The position numbers and the translations under genes were made by a program. From JBCBJX01 sp038522735 (GTDB lineage: Bacteria > Pseudomonadota > Alphaproteobacteria > Caulobacterales > Parvularculaceae): DNA of 41,669 nt. Location of the stretch: assembly GCA_038522735.1 (NCBI GenBank), contig JBCBJX010000016.1, positions 1-41,669 on the forward strand. The letters are read 5' to 3'. Of the stretch, positions 31,776 to 40,994 are shown in pieces. Position 1 is the stretch's first letter; each line of letters starts with the position of its first letter. A model generated the notes under the pieces. That model was not told the DNA's origin. It made no database searches and saw nothing but the letters and a program-made list of their open reading frames with translations.

Positions 31776-32713
31776 CGGCGGCGGTCGCGACGATCCGTAA
31801 AGAGACCGAAGAACAGCCAGAGCACCGCGATCACGATGATGATCAGGAGGCCGACCTGCGCGAGCTTCGCGTAGTCGTAGCTGTTGTCGAGTTTCACCGC
31901 GTCCTGCACGCGGCTCCCGATTTCGCCCACAAGATCGCGCGGCGCTTCGTCGGCGTCCTCGTCTTCATCCTCAGCTTCGTCCGCTGACGGCTTATCGTCC
32001 CGCGGGAACATGACGTTGGGCGATTCGCCGTCGTCGATAATGACGCCGTCGGCCTCGTTCACCTCGTCGGAAAGCTCGTCCGCGTTGTCCGCGCCCAGCA
32101 CCGAGGCGCCGGCGCCGGCGACGCCGGCGACAGCACCGCCCGTCGCCATGCGGTTCGAGCCGCGTGTGGAGGGCTCCGGCCGTCCTTCCTCGACGATGCC
32201 GGACTCGCGCGTGCTGCGGTTCGGATCGGTGAGGGCGTCGCGGCCCTCCGGCTCCATCGGCTCCAGGAAGAGGGCGGCTTCGGCGTTGCGGCGGCGGGTG
32301 AGGCCGGCGAGTTCTTTTTTCGAGCCGTCGGCGAGGGTGATCTTGTTCCACCAGGTGAGCGCCTCGGCCGCGCCCGCGCGGTCGCCGGCGTTGAGACGCT
32401 TCAGCGCCGTCGAGGAGCCGAGCGCGCCGGCGCCGAGATTGAAGGTGAACGAGACGAGGGCGTCGAATTCGTTCTGGTTGAGGTCGACTTTGACGAGACG
32501 GTTCACGGCCCGCTCGTACTGGCCGAGATCGCGGCGAAGGATCGCTTCGGCCTCCTGCTCGGTGATCCGCATGCCGGGGGTGACCCGCGGCTCGCCCGCT
32601 TCGTCCGTATGGCCGTAGCCGATCGTCCAGATCCCGACGGAGTCCTGATAGGCCTCCAGCTCAAGCCCCTCGAACCGTTTGATCAGATCGATACCCGTCT
32701 GCGAGGTTTTCAT
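31772..32713 (-). CDS. GH24 lysozyme with acidic linker and C-terminal membrane anchor
   Basis: A 313-residue protein. Residues about 1-150 form a T4-type lysozyme: the catalytic Glu in IKRFEGLE, then AYQDSVGIWTIGYGHT, NLGAGALGSSTALKRLN and GLTRRRNAEAALF. A long acidic Asp/Glu/Ala/Gly-rich linker of about 100 residues follows, then one membrane helix (IIIVIAVLWLFFGLF) and a basic tail. No signal peptide is present. A tail-anchored lysozyme could wait in the cytoplasm until a holin acts. The ATG at 32713 has GGGAG about 8 bases upstream. It opposes the DUF2793 gene, and the pair may be dispersed phage or GTA release functions. Confidence 0.85.
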   Translation of the reverse strand: MKTSQTGIDLIKRFEGLELEAYQDSVGIWTIGYGHTDEAGEPRVTPGMRITEQEAEAILRRDLGQYERAVNRLVKVDLNQNEFDALVSFTFNLGAGALGSSTALKRLNAGDRAGAAEALTWWNKITLADGSKKELAGLTRRRNAEAALFLEPMEPEGRDALTDPNRSTRESGIVEEGRPEPSTRGSNRMATGGAVAGVAGAGASVLGADNADELSDEVNEADGVIIDDGESPNVMFPRDDKPSADEAEDEDEDADEAPRDLVGEIGSRVQDAVKLDNSYDYAKLAQVGLLIIIVIAVLWLFFGLFTDRRDRRR

Positions 32714-32999
32714 CGCATGCACTCCCGCTCCCGCTCCGACATTAATAACACATTAATACGTCGGTTTCGTCTCTCGAATATGTGCTCTGCAGCACGAAGA
32801 CGACGCTGGGACGGGTCGCGTCCCCTGACGCTCGCGCCATTTTCCGCTTGCCCACCGCGGTTAACGACGCCGCTAGCGATATTTTCATGCCCTGCGGGCA
32901 GAGCTTTTGTTGCGGGGAGGCGCGACGCGAATATAGTCCGCCCCGCTTTGGACGAGGCGGCGCGAAGATCGCCCGTTCGCCAGTTGCGGGAGGAGCAGC

Positions 33000-33416
33000 A
33001 TGTCGAACGTGACGATGGACGAATACCGACCGAGCGATGACGAGCCGTTCATGAGCGATCGGCAGCTGCGCTATTTCCGCCAGAAGCTCCTCGACTGGAA
33101 GGCCGACATTCTGGCCGAAAGCCAGATGACCATCGCGCATCTGCAGGACGACGCCCTGAACCATCCGGACGTCGCCGATCGCGCCTCGGTTGAAACGGAC
33201 AAGGCGCTGGAGCTGCGCGCCCGCGATCGCCAGCGGAAGCTTATTTCGAAGATCGACGCGGCGCTCCGCCGGATCGACGACGGCTCTTACGGCTACTGCG
33301 ATGAAACAGGCGAGCCGATCAGCTTAAAGCGTCTCGAAGCACGCCCGATCGCGACCCTTTCGCTCGAAGCGCAGGAACGCCACGAGCGCCGCGAGAAAGT
33401 GCACCGCGACGACTGA
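33000..33416 (+). CDS. dksA: DksA/TraR family RNA polymerase-binding regulator
   Basis: A 138-residue DksA-type protein that binds RNA polymerase through its secondary channel and with ppGpp controls transcription under starvation. A long coiled coil (about 20-95) carries the acidic tip region DDALNHPDVADRAS. The C-terminal globular part GSYGYCDETGEPIS keeps one cysteine where four make the zinc finger in E. coli, as is usual in many alphaproteobacterial DksA proteins. GGAGGAG is placed well before the ATG. The following FliO-like gene is on the opposite strand. It is probably monocistronic. Confidence 0.9.
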   Translation: MSNVTMDEYRPSDDEPFMSDRQLRYFRQKLLDWKADILAESQMTIAHLQDDALNHPDVADRASVETDKALELRARDRQRKLISKIDAALRRIDDGSYGYCDETGEPISLKRLEARPIATLSLEAQERHERREKVHRDD

Positions 33417-33436
33417 TTGAATAGAGACCGGAAGTT

Positions 33437-33802
33437 TCAGGCGACGGAGCGGGCGTCCGACAGGGCGACGACCTTGCCGTCGTCTTCATTGTACTCGTCT
33501 TCGACATCGGCGAACGCCCGCGCCGCGGCGATCCGGCGGCGGCCTTCCAGCGGCGAAAGCTCAAAATCATTGTCCCCGCCGACGACCAGCGCGCGTTCTT
33601 CGGAATTGATGCGAACGAGCAACAGACGCCGACGGGCGTCGAGCGGCGCGGCGTCGAGGATCGCAAGGCGGCGCCCCTGCCGTCGCATCGGCTGGGGGGC
33701 GGCCTGGCTGAGCCCGAGCCAGCGCGCGCCCTGGGCGAGAAGCCCGATGGCGGCGGCGATGATCACCAGCGCGAAGAACGCGTTCAGGATGTTGATAAGC
33801 AT
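33437..33802 (-). CDS. FliO-like flagellar biosynthesis protein
   Basis: A 121-residue protein with one N-terminal membrane helix (about 3-24) and a small soluble domain with RRLAILDAAPLDARRRLLLVRI and ALVVGGDNDF, the beta-rich pattern of FliO proteins that help assemble the FliP export pore. The C-terminus is acidic. No other flagellar gene is present in this window, so context does not confirm the call. If wrong, it remains a bitopic membrane protein. It converges with dksA 20 bases away. Confidence 0.65.
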   Translation of the reverse strand: MLINILNAFFALVIIAAAIGLLAQGARWLGLSQAAPQPMRRQGRRLAILDAAPLDARRRLLLVRINSEERALVVGGDNDFELSPLEGRRRIAAARAFADVEDEYNEDDGKVVALSDARSVA

Positions 33803-33939
33803 GCGCGGGACCCTTTCACGAGCACGACCAAGAGGCGCTTAGGGTTAACGCGGCGTTAACGCCTTGGCCGGCCGCGCCGCAGCGCGGTATTGTCGTATCT
33901 GAAGGGCCGTTCGCGGCCGGGCATCGGGATACGGGGACC

Positions 33940-34362
33940 ATGAGCGCTTACGAAATCATGGATCTCATTGCGTCGCAGCTGTCGATCATCAATGAGGTCT
34001 GGAACTTCTTTCTGACGATCCACATGGCGGTGATCGGCCTTCTGATCATCGCCCGGCAATATGTGCCGTGGGCGATGAAGCTGGTGGTCATCACGGCCTA
34101 TCTCGGCTTTCTGGGCGTCAATTACTCCGCGCAGATCGACAACTACACGCGGCTGGAGGCGCTTTATGAGCAGGCCGGACAGCGCGAGGCCGCCGGGGAG
34201 TATTCGAACGGCGCGATGGCCTATGGCGATCTGATGCGCGATTACGGCGTCGAGGAGCCGAAGCGGTTTCTGCCCATCGTTTACAGTTTCTCCGCCGGCA
34301 TGACGATCCTCTGCCTCGCCTTCGTCAATACGGTGCAAGGCCGTCACCGGGACGACGACTGA
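33940..34362 (+). CDS. Hypothetical three-helix membrane protein
   Basis: A 140-residue protein with probable membrane helices at about 22-42, 47-63 and 110-130, and a soluble loop of about 45 residues (EALYEQAGQREAAGEYSNG) between the second and third. No family is recognised. The ATG at 33940 follows a gap of 137 bases that would hold its promoter; GGGGA lies about 4 bases before it. It is followed after 3 bases by the thioesterase gene, so the two are likely one operon, without an evident functional link. Confidence 0.7.
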   Translation: MSAYEIMDLIASQLSIINEVWNFFLTIHMAVIGLLIIARQYVPWAMKLVVITAYLGFLGVNYSAQIDNYTRLEALYEQAGQREAAGEYSNGAMAYGDLMRDYGVEEPKRFLPIVYSFSAGMTILCLAFVNTVQGRHRDDD

Positions 34363-34365
34363 CCC

Positions 34366-35154
34366 ATGCTGAGTTTCACCGACCTTCTCGGCTCCGTTCG
34401 GGCGGCCGGAGATGAGACGACCTCCGTCGATGTCCCGGAAGACTGGATGCAGGGCCGCACGGTCTATGGCGGCCTTTCCGCGGCGCTCGCCCTCGACGCC
34501 GCCCTGCGGATCGCGCCGGACGCCGGGCCGCTGCGCTCGGCGCTCGTCTCGTTCATCGGGCCCGCCGACGGCGGGTTCGAGTTTCAGGCGTCGGTTCTGC
34601 GGGCGGGGCGGTCGGTGCGGCACGTCGCCGTCGATGGATTTTCGGGCGGGAAGATCGCCATCCGCTGCGCTTTCGTCTTCGGCGCGGCGCGGCCGTCCAT
34701 CTTCGACGAGCACCACGCGCCGGCGCCGGCGGTACGCCCGCCTGAAGAGTGCCCGCCGCTCCTACCGAGAGACCAGGGGCCGAGCTTCGTGCGCCATTAC
34801 GACGCCCGGCTCGCCGCCGGGGCCGGTCCGGTCTCAGGATCCGAAGCGTCGGATCATCTGGTCTGGGTCCGACATCGCGACGCCGCGGCGACGGGGCTCG
34901 TCGCTCTGGTCGCGCTCGGGGACATGCCGCCGCCTGCAATGCTCGCCCGCTTCCCGGAGCCGGCGCCCATCAGCTCCATCACATGGATGCTGAACATTCT
35001 GCGGGCCCCGGAAGAGCGTGAAGCGGAGTGGCGGCTGATGCGGACCTGGGCGGAGGACGCCCGGGAGGGCTATTCGAGCCAGGACATGGCGGTCTGGGAC
35101 AAAGACGGGCGGCCGATCGCGACCGGTCGGCAAAGCGTCGCACTATTCCTGTAG
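34366..35154 (+). CDS. Acyl-CoA thioesterase, double hot-dog type
   Basis: A 262-residue protein of the TesB-like thioesterase superfamily. It has the N-terminal WMQGRTVYGGLSAALAL (hot-dog helix with the substrate pocket), the first-domain FIGPAD, and a second domain with SSITWMLNILR and EGYSSQDMAVWDKDGRPIATGRQ, where the late Asp and Gln are the usual catalytic area. It would hydrolyse medium or long acyl-CoA esters in the cytoplasm. The gene starts 3 bases after the membrane-protein stop. Confidence 0.85.
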   Translation: MLSFTDLLGSVRAAGDETTSVDVPEDWMQGRTVYGGLSAALALDAALRIAPDAGPLRSALVSFIGPADGGFEFQASVLRAGRSVRHVAVDGFSGGKIAIRCAFVFGAARPSIFDEHHAPAPAVRPPEECPPLLPRDQGPSFVRHYDARLAAGAGPVSGSEASDHLVWVRHRDAAATGLVALVALGDMPPPAMLARFPEPAPISSITWMLNILRAPEEREAEWRLMRTWAEDAREGYSSQDMAVWDKDGRPIATGRQSVALFL

Positions 35155-35243
35155 GGCGTCGGGCGAGGGGACGGGTTCTTCGGGGGCTTGCTTGATTACG
35201 ACGCGGCGAACGGGCACGATTTGACGGGGAGAGGGAGGCTCTG

Positions 35244-36227
35244 ATGCGGTTCTTGCGCAATGCGGCATGTCTGGCGTCGGCAGGCGCGGCGTTCATCTCG
35301 ATCGCCGCCGCGCAGGACGCGGACGACCCGAACAGACTGGTCGAGCTCTTCCGCCGCGATGTCGAGGAAAGCCCGATCGGATCGACCGACCCCGGCTGGG
35401 TGCTGGGCGTTTCCTATCAAACGTGGGGCGTTCAGGACAGTTTTTCTCTCGGTACGGTCAAATCGGACCGCGACAACGACTTTACCTCCCGCGCCGAGCC
35501 CTACGCCTTCATCATGAACGGCGGGGTCTTCACCTTCCGCGCGCCGGTCACCTTCCTCCGTGAAACGACGTTCAATCTGGCGATCGGGTTTGGCGAGGGC
35601 GATACGGAGATCATCCAGCGCGGCGGCGACATCACCGCCGGCGAATCGGTCGAGCGCTTCACCAGCGCGAAGCTCCGCCGCTATGATTTCGAGTTCAATT
35701 CCAAGACGCGCGCCCTCGGCGACGTGGTGGCGCTGGTCAACAGCCTGCGGTACGAACGCGTGCGGATCAGCACCTCCCGCACCCAGACGACCTTCACGCT
35801 CGACCCCGGCGATCTGGTTACGCCGGTCGACGTCGTCGAGGAAACGTTCCCGACGGAAGGCTCGCGCGTAGAAGCTTATGATCTGTATACGGCGCGGACA
35901 GGGCTGGAGATCAAGGTGCCGATCACGCCGAGCCGCCAGACGTCGGGCTTTGCGAACTTCCTGCTGGCGGGCGGGTATAGGGACTCCTTCGCGCAGAACG
36001 AAAGCGCCGGCGTCATCGGTCCGCGCGGCGAAAGCGAATTTTTCGACGACGAATGGGTGGTCGGCATCGATGTCGCCGTCGGGGTCAGCTCCGCGTTCGC
36101 GCGGAAATGGCGCGCCGACCTCACCTATCGGCTGACGAACTATTCGCCGCTCTCCGAGCAGGCGCTCGTCGGCAGCAACCAGACCGTCCAGGGCGTTTCA
36201 TTCCGCATCGGACGTCTCATCGGCTAA
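35244..36227 (+). CDS. Exported hypothetical protein, putative outer-membrane beta-barrel
   Basis: A 327-residue protein with a signal peptide (MRFLRNAACLASAGAAFISIAAA, likely cleaved before QDADD). The rest has alternating hydrophobic strands typical of a beta-barrel (for example GVSYQTWGV, YAFIMNGGVFTF, TTFNLAIGFG, WRADLTYRLTNYS) and a final strand GVSFRIGRLIG at the very C-terminus, though it does not end in Phe. No family is recognised. GGGAGG lies about 6 bases before the ATG. It is the first gene of a tight three-gene operon with an exported alpha/beta hydrolase (22 bases later) and a caspase-like lipoprotein. Confidence 0.72.
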   Translation: MRFLRNAACLASAGAAFISIAAAQDADDPNRLVELFRRDVEESPIGSTDPGWVLGVSYQTWGVQDSFSLGTVKSDRDNDFTSRAEPYAFIMNGGVFTFRAPVTFLRETTFNLAIGFGEGDTEIIQRGGDITAGESVERFTSAKLRRYDFEFNSKTRALGDVVALVNSLRYERVRISTSRTQTTFTLDPGDLVTPVDVVEETFPTEGSRVEAYDLYTARTGLEIKVPITPSRQTSGFANFLLAGGYRDSFAQNESAGVIGPRGESEFFDDEWVVGIDVAVGVSSAFARKWRADLTYRLTNYSPLSEQALVGSNQTVQGVSFRIGRLIG

Positions 36228-36249
36228 CCTGAACAAGGGGGAGCGCAGC

Positions 36250-38184
36250 ATGGGTGTGAATGTGAAAAAGATCGGACTGGCGGCGCTTGCGGGCGTCTCG
36301 TTACAGCTCGGACAGATGATCGCGCCAGCGGCCGCGGACGACGCTCTCCCGAGCTACGGCGAAGCGGTTTGGGAGCAGGTCGCGCGCGCGATCGCGAGCC
36401 CGACCAAGACAAACGTCGACGCCGCCGCCGACCGGCTGGTCCGGCTCGCCAGCGAGCAGCCCGCCCGCTACCGCGCCATCGACGGCCGCGTCCTCCTCAT
36501 CTCGCTCGCGGACGCCCATCGCGAGCAGGGCCGGCTCGCCGAGGCCCTGAACGTGATCATCCGGGTCTATACGTTCGACCGCGCGGCTTATCCGAACGGC
36601 GTCTCTTTGAACGAGATGCTCGAGGTGATCGACACCATGTCGGATCTCCTCGTGGAGAATCGGCGCTTCGCCGAGGCGCTGCAGTACCGCTTCAACGCTT
36701 ATGAGTTCGATCGTGACGCGCGCCGCGGCACGGAGCCTGGAACGGCGGTGAAGTCCGCGGCGCTGCGCGGCGCCGCATATCTCCGGTTTGAGAAGTCGAT
36801 CGACGACCGTCCGGACCTGACGGCCGCGGAACGCCGCGCCGTCGAGGCCTTCAAGCGCGACTACATCACGCCGCAGGTTCGCCGCGAACTCGGCGTCGGC
36901 GTCGCGGACGACGCGCCCGACGCAAAAAACGCGGACGAAGCGCAGAGGTCGGTCGGGTTCCTGTCGACCCACAAGCTCGTCCGGATCTTCTACGGAACGA
37001 ACCGTCGCGTCGCGAGCCGCCATGACGCGAATAATCCGTATGGGGCCGAGGTCGGGCCGCTGGAGCTCGGCGTCGTCTCGATCAACGTGCCGAAAAGCGT
37101 TCTCGACGATCCGACGCGGATCGCGCCGCCGAACTCCCTTGTCTTCACGGTCCGCGGCAGCGGCGTCGAAGGCCTCATCGTTGAAAATATCGCGTCCTAT
37201 ACGGAGAACGCCTTCGTCTCGACGCTGAAATCGGAAATGCGCGCCTCGAAGCGCAAGGAGCTGATCGTCTTCGTCCACGGTTATAATACGAGCTTCCGCG
37301 CTGCAGTGGAGCGGGCCGCGACCATGAAGATCGGCCTCGACAATGTCGGCAACGGCTCCGTCGCACTCTATTCATGGCCGTCGGGCGGCAGCCTTTACGA
37401 CTACAGTGAGGATCGGGCGCTCATTTCGAACAACACCGTGCTCGGCGGTCTGCAGCGGTATCTCCTGCTGCTCATGCGCGAGAGCGGCGCCGAGCGCGTC
37501 CATCTCATCGCCCACTCCATGGGCAATGAGTTCCTTCTGGAAGCCCTCAGCCGCATGAAGGCGTCCGGTTCCGTGACCGGCCGGCCGTTCGACGAGATCG
37601 TGCTCGCCTCGCCCGATGTCTCGCGGCAGGACTTCCTCGCGAAGGCGGAGAACGTTCGTTCGATGGCGGATCGGATCACGCTCTACGCCTCGCGCGGCGA
37701 CCGGGCGCTTCTCGCTTCGCGCTATCTGAACGCGGCGAAGTCGCTGCTCGGCGGGGCCGGCGGGTCGTTCTTCACCGCGCTTGCAAGCCAGCGGCGCGCC
37801 GGAGATGCGGCGCCGCCCATCCTCGTCAGCCGGGACGGCGACTTCCAGACCATCGACACGACCGCCCGGGAAGTCACCGTCGAGCTTGGTCACGAGGATT
37901 TCGTCGGGCCGGCCGTGAACGACCTCCGGTCGGTCATCTGGTTCGCGGACACGCCGAAGGAGCGTTGCATTCTGCGCGAACGCCGGCAGAACTCGACCCG
38001 ATACTGGGCGCTCGATTCCGGTCGCTGCGATGAAGACGGGTTCGAACTCGCCTCCTTCTATCTGCGGCGCGAGGGACCGGATCGCGCGAAGCGCACGCTG
38101 CTTGAGGACGCGAAACTCGCGCCGATCGACAAACGCGCCGCCTTCCGCGACGCCGCGCGCATCATCGACAACATCGGAGACTGA
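36250..38184 (+). CDS. Exported DUF900-type alpha/beta hydrolase with helical N-terminal domain
   Basis: A 644-residue protein. A signal peptide covers about 1-29 (cleavage likely in APAAADD). Residues about 35-225 are helical and repeat-like, perhaps TPR-type. The hydrolase domain follows: FYGTNR at 247-252, FVHGYNTSF with HGYN at 343-346, the nucleophile elbow AHSMGN with Ser423, then LASPDVSRQDF and a later HEDF His candidate. DUF900 proteins are predicted periplasmic esterases or lipases of unknown substrate. The ATG has AAGGGGGAG before it. The next gene, a caspase-like protein, starts 3 bases after its stop. Confidence 0.85.
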   Translation: MGVNVKKIGLAALAGVSLQLGQMIAPAAADDALPSYGEAVWEQVARAIASPTKTNVDAAADRLVRLASEQPARYRAIDGRVLLISLADAHREQGRLAEALNVIIRVYTFDRAAYPNGVSLNEMLEVIDTMSDLLVENRRFAEALQYRFNAYEFDRDARRGTEPGTAVKSAALRGAAYLRFEKSIDDRPDLTAAERRAVEAFKRDYITPQVRRELGVGVADDAPDAKNADEAQRSVGFLSTHKLVRIFYGTNRRVASRHDANNPYGAEVGPLELGVVSINVPKSVLDDPTRIAPPNSLVFTVRGSGVEGLIVENIASYTENAFVSTLKSEMRASKRKELIVFVHGYNTSFRAAVERAATMKIGLDNVGNGSVALYSWPSGGSLYDYSEDRALISNNTVLGGLQRYLLLLMRESGAERVHLIAHSMGNEFLLEALSRMKASGSVTGRPFDEIVLASPDVSRQDFLAKAENVRSMADRITLYASRGDRALLASRYLNAAKSLLGGAGGSFFTALASQRRAGDAAPPILVSRDGDFQTIDTTAREVTVELGHEDFVGPAVNDLRSVIWFADTPKERCILRERRQNSTRYWALDSGRCDEDGFELASFYLRREGPDRAKRTLLEDAKLAPIDKRAAFRDAARIIDNIGD

Positions 38185-38187
38185 GCC

Positions 38188-39315
38188 ATGGGGCCGATCA
38201 ATCTGTCGAGGCGCGCGCTGCTGGCCGGCGGCGGAGCCGCCGCCGGGCTCGCGTCCTGCGCGACCAATCCTCGGTACACGGCGACGCCCTTCCTCGCGCT
38301 GATCGTCGGCAACACCTATGACGAGGCGGACGGCATCCCGACGCTCTACAACACCGATCGCGACATGCAGGATATCGGTTCAAGCCTTCAGGGCACGGCC
38401 GGTTGGCACGGGCAGGGCGTCTCCAAGAAAGACGCCGTCCGCATTCTGCCGAACGCGAACGCCGCCGACCTGAAATCCTCCCTCCAACGCTTCGCGGCCA
38501 GCGTCGAGACGGCCAACGCCAACGCCATGGCGCGTGCGGAGCGCCTCAGCCGCGTCGGATTTGAGATGCAGGACGTCCAGTATCCGACGGTTTTCTTTTA
38601 TTTCGCGGGCCACGGCTTCCAGTCCGGGAAGCGCAATTATCTCGTGCCGGACGTGAAACGCGGCGAGCCGATGACTGTGATCGACGCCGAGAGCCTGCTC
38701 CGATCACTGACGAACGTTGCGAAGAGCGGCGTCGTTTTCGTTCTCGACGCCTGCCGCGACCAGCCGACCGAGACCTTCAGCCGGGACGACGTTGCGGAGC
38801 GGGCGAAGGCGACCCTTCTCGACGGTCCTGCGCTGCAGCCCACTCGCGGCTTCGATGTGGAGTTCCTCAACGTCGTCGCACAGGCCTCGAACGCCCGGGA
38901 GGGCGAGGTCGGTCTCGACGGCAACACTCCGGGCCTCGTCGGTCTTGAGGGTATCGAGGGCAAGGAGACGTGGATCGTCTACAGCACTGCTTCCAATACA
39001 TCGGCCGCAGACAATCCATGCTCGGTCGACGGTCGCCGCGGTCGGAACGGTCCGTTTGCAAAGCATCTGGAACGCGAACTGCGCGTGAAGCAGTCGCTCG
39101 GCAACGCGATCACGCGGACGATCCAGTCCATGCGGGCTGATTATGAGACGTGCCGTGAAGGGATCGTGGCGAGCGGGCGCGCCGTATCGCAGGATTTTCG
39201 CTCGCAATCGCCCTACGAGTACAAGAACTTTTCGTACAACCCGTATTTCGCGGGCCGTCCAGTGATCGAAGAGCTGCCGGACTGCGACCGGCGCCCTTGG
39301 TCCTGCGTCGACTGA
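38188..39315 (+). CDS. Caspase-like (peptidase C14) lipoprotein
   Basis: A 375-residue caspase-fold protein. The N-terminus SRRALLAGGGAAAGLASC combines a twin-arginine-like pair with a lipobox (LASC, Cys at about 28), so it is probably an exported lipoprotein. The catalytic dyad is visible as FAGHG (H142) and LDACRD (C189). ALIVGNTYDEADGIPTLYNTDRDM is the usual first strand and helix, and a p10-like region with STASNTSAADN follows. Most bacterial caspase-like effectors in defence are cytoplasmic, so export is notable. It is the third gene of the operon with the putative barrel and the hydrolase. The substrate is unknown. Confidence 0.85.
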   Translation: MGPINLSRRALLAGGGAAAGLASCATNPRYTATPFLALIVGNTYDEADGIPTLYNTDRDMQDIGSSLQGTAGWHGQGVSKKDAVRILPNANAADLKSSLQRFAASVETANANAMARAERLSRVGFEMQDVQYPTVFFYFAGHGFQSGKRNYLVPDVKRGEPMTVIDAESLLRSLTNVAKSGVVFVLDACRDQPTETFSRDDVAERAKATLLDGPALQPTRGFDVEFLNVVAQASNAREGEVGLDGNTPGLVGLEGIEGKETWIVYSTASNTSAADNPCSVDGRRGRNGPFAKHLERELRVKQSLGNAITRTIQSMRADYETCREGIVASGRAVSQDFRSQSPYEYKNFSYNPYFAGRPVIEELPDCDRRPWSCVD

Positions 39316-39353
39316 CGCAAGGACGCGGCGTTCTCAGTCGGGCGCCCCCCCCA

Positions 39354-40994
39354 TCAGTAGGGCGTTCTCATGTCCCGATTATTGCGCATGACGTAAACGT
39401 CTTCGGGGCGGAGAGTCGCGAGGCCTCCCGTCGCGATCGACGTCGAGCCCTCCGCAATGATCGACGAGGACGTCGGAAGGGCCGGACACGACCCGTCTTG
39501 ACGGAACTGCAGCGCCGCGGCCAGCAACGCTTCGCTCGTTGATCCGAGTTGATTGTCGAAATCATCATCGACCACGCAGCCGGGCGCACGGACGCCGAAG
39601 GCGGCCGAAGAGTTTCCGGGAATAAATCCGTCGGCGAAGTCGCCGAAGCCCTTGGCGTTCACGCCCTGGAACTGGATCGTGTAGTAGGTCGTGCCGCAAT
39701 TGTCGCGCGGATAGAACCCGAACGGCTTCCCGCAGGTCGTATCGCCGATGAGGATTACTTCGATATCGACGCCGCGCAGGCCGTTGATCACCGCTTCGCT
39801 CGCGCTGCAGGTTCCGCCCGTCGTCAGAATGAAAACGCGGTCGAGATCAAGGCTGTCGAGGGCGGCGCCGTTCGGCACCGTGAAGCCGAGACCGGTCGAA
39901 TAGAACGGCACCGGATTATTCGGCCCCCCGATGACCGGGTTCACGCCGCCCGTCCCGGTGTTGAAACGCAGGGCCTCGAAGGTCTCGCCCGAGGTCGGCC
40001 CAGGACCTGCGATCATGTAGCCGAGCTGCGCCGCAATGGCGAGAAACCCGCCGCCGTTGTAGCGCAGATCGAGCACCAGATCCGTGACGCCCGCTGCGTC
40101 CAGCGTCGAGATCGCGTCGGCGATCGCCTCTTCGGATGCATTGACGCCGAAAGTGTTGAACAGGATGTACCCGACATCGCCCGTCGGCGTGCTGATGATC
40201 TCCGTTTCGAGGACCGGGGACTCAACGACATTCGCCGACGTCACCGAGATGGTGCGGGGCGATCCGCCCGGATCTTCGACGACGAATTCGTGCGTCTCTC
40301 CCGTCGTCGCGGGGAAGAGGCCGGCGTTCAGAATGTCGATTTCCTGCTGGTTCGTTCCGCCGTTGACGAGATCGACGCCGTCGATCTCCAGGATGCGCGT
40401 GCCGCGGATGAAGTTCGCCGTTCCGCCGACCTCCTGCGCGGCCGGCGATCCCGGCTCGGTGTAGGCGATCCGATAATCGCGCGGCGGGAACGTCGAAAAC
40501 ACGACGAGGCTGAAACCGTATCCGGAGGAGGGGGCGGAGTTGATCCGCGCCGTCACGTCCGCGGTCGGCTCGAAGAAATGGAAATCGTCCTTCTCCTTGC
40601 CGGACGGCGTCAGAGCGAACGTCCGCAGTTCCTCAAAATACGCGGTCGGTGAATTGAAGTTTCCGGGGTTTTGATCGGTGACTTCATCGTTCCAGAGATA
40701 GGTTTCTTCGGTCCACGATCGGAGGAAAAAATTCTCCTCAAGGATCGAGCCCGCTCGATCGGGAAACGGCGCGCCGGTGATGTCGACGCCGGTGCGCGGG
40801 TTCTCGCAGCGATCGGCGAACACCGAGGACGCAGCGAAAACGCCCGGCGTATACGTCGGCCCGCTCGAACCGCCGCCGCCGCCCGAACCGCTCCCGCCTC
40901 CGGAAACGACGGCGCCGCCTCCGCCGCCGTCCGAGCAGCCGACAGCCAACGCCGAGGCGGTGATCGCCGCCAAAGCAGTCCAACGCAATGTCAT
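39354..40994 (-). CDS. S41 family (tail-specific protease-like) lipoprotein
   Basis: A 546-residue exported protease. The lipoprotein signal ends in LAVGC (Cys at about 20), followed by a long Gly/Ser-rich spacer. A PDZ-like region lies at about 150-260 (RGTRILEIDGVDLVNG). The S41 core has VLDLRYNGGG and TGGTCSASEAVINGLRG with the catalytic Ser, and GDTTCGKPFG with the lysine position. It probably processes or degrades envelope proteins. It converges with the caspase-like gene (38 bases apart) and is not part of that operon. Its length and Ser/Gly linker are normal for the lipoprotein branch. Confidence 0.88.
   Translation of the reverse strand: MTLRWTALAAITASALAVGCSDGGGGGAVVSGGGSGSGGGGGSSGPTYTPGVFAASSVFADRCENPRTGVDITGAPFPDRAGSILEENFFLRSWTEETYLWNDEVTDQNPGNFNSPTAYFEELRTFALTPSGKEKDDFHFFEPTADVTARINSAPSSGYGFSLVVFSTFPPRDYRIAYTEPGSPAAQEVGGTANFIRGTRILEIDGVDLVNGGTNQQEIDILNAGLFPATTGETHEFVVEDPGGSPRTISVTSANVVESPVLETEIISTPTGDVGYILFNTFGVNASEEAIADAISTLDAAGVTDLVLDLRYNGGGFLAIAAQLGYMIAGPGPTSGETFEALRFNTGTGGVNPVIGGPNNPVPFYSTGLGFTVPNGAALDSLDLDRVFILTTGGTCSASEAVINGLRGVDIEVILIGDTTCGKPFGFYPRDNCGTTYYTIQFQGVNAKGFGDFADGFIPGNSSAAFGVRAPGCVVDDDFDNQLGSTSEALLAAALQFRQDGSCPALPTSSSIIAEGSTSIATGGLATLRPEDVYVMRNNRDMRTPY

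Noticed and set aside
36301..37278. Minus-strand 325-codon frame opposite the hydrolase
   Set aside because: Antisense shadow of a GC-rich gene; no motifs and no start signals.
39549..40652. Plus-strand 367-codon frame opposite the S41 peptidase
   Set aside because: Antisense shadow; the peptidase signature is on the minus strand.
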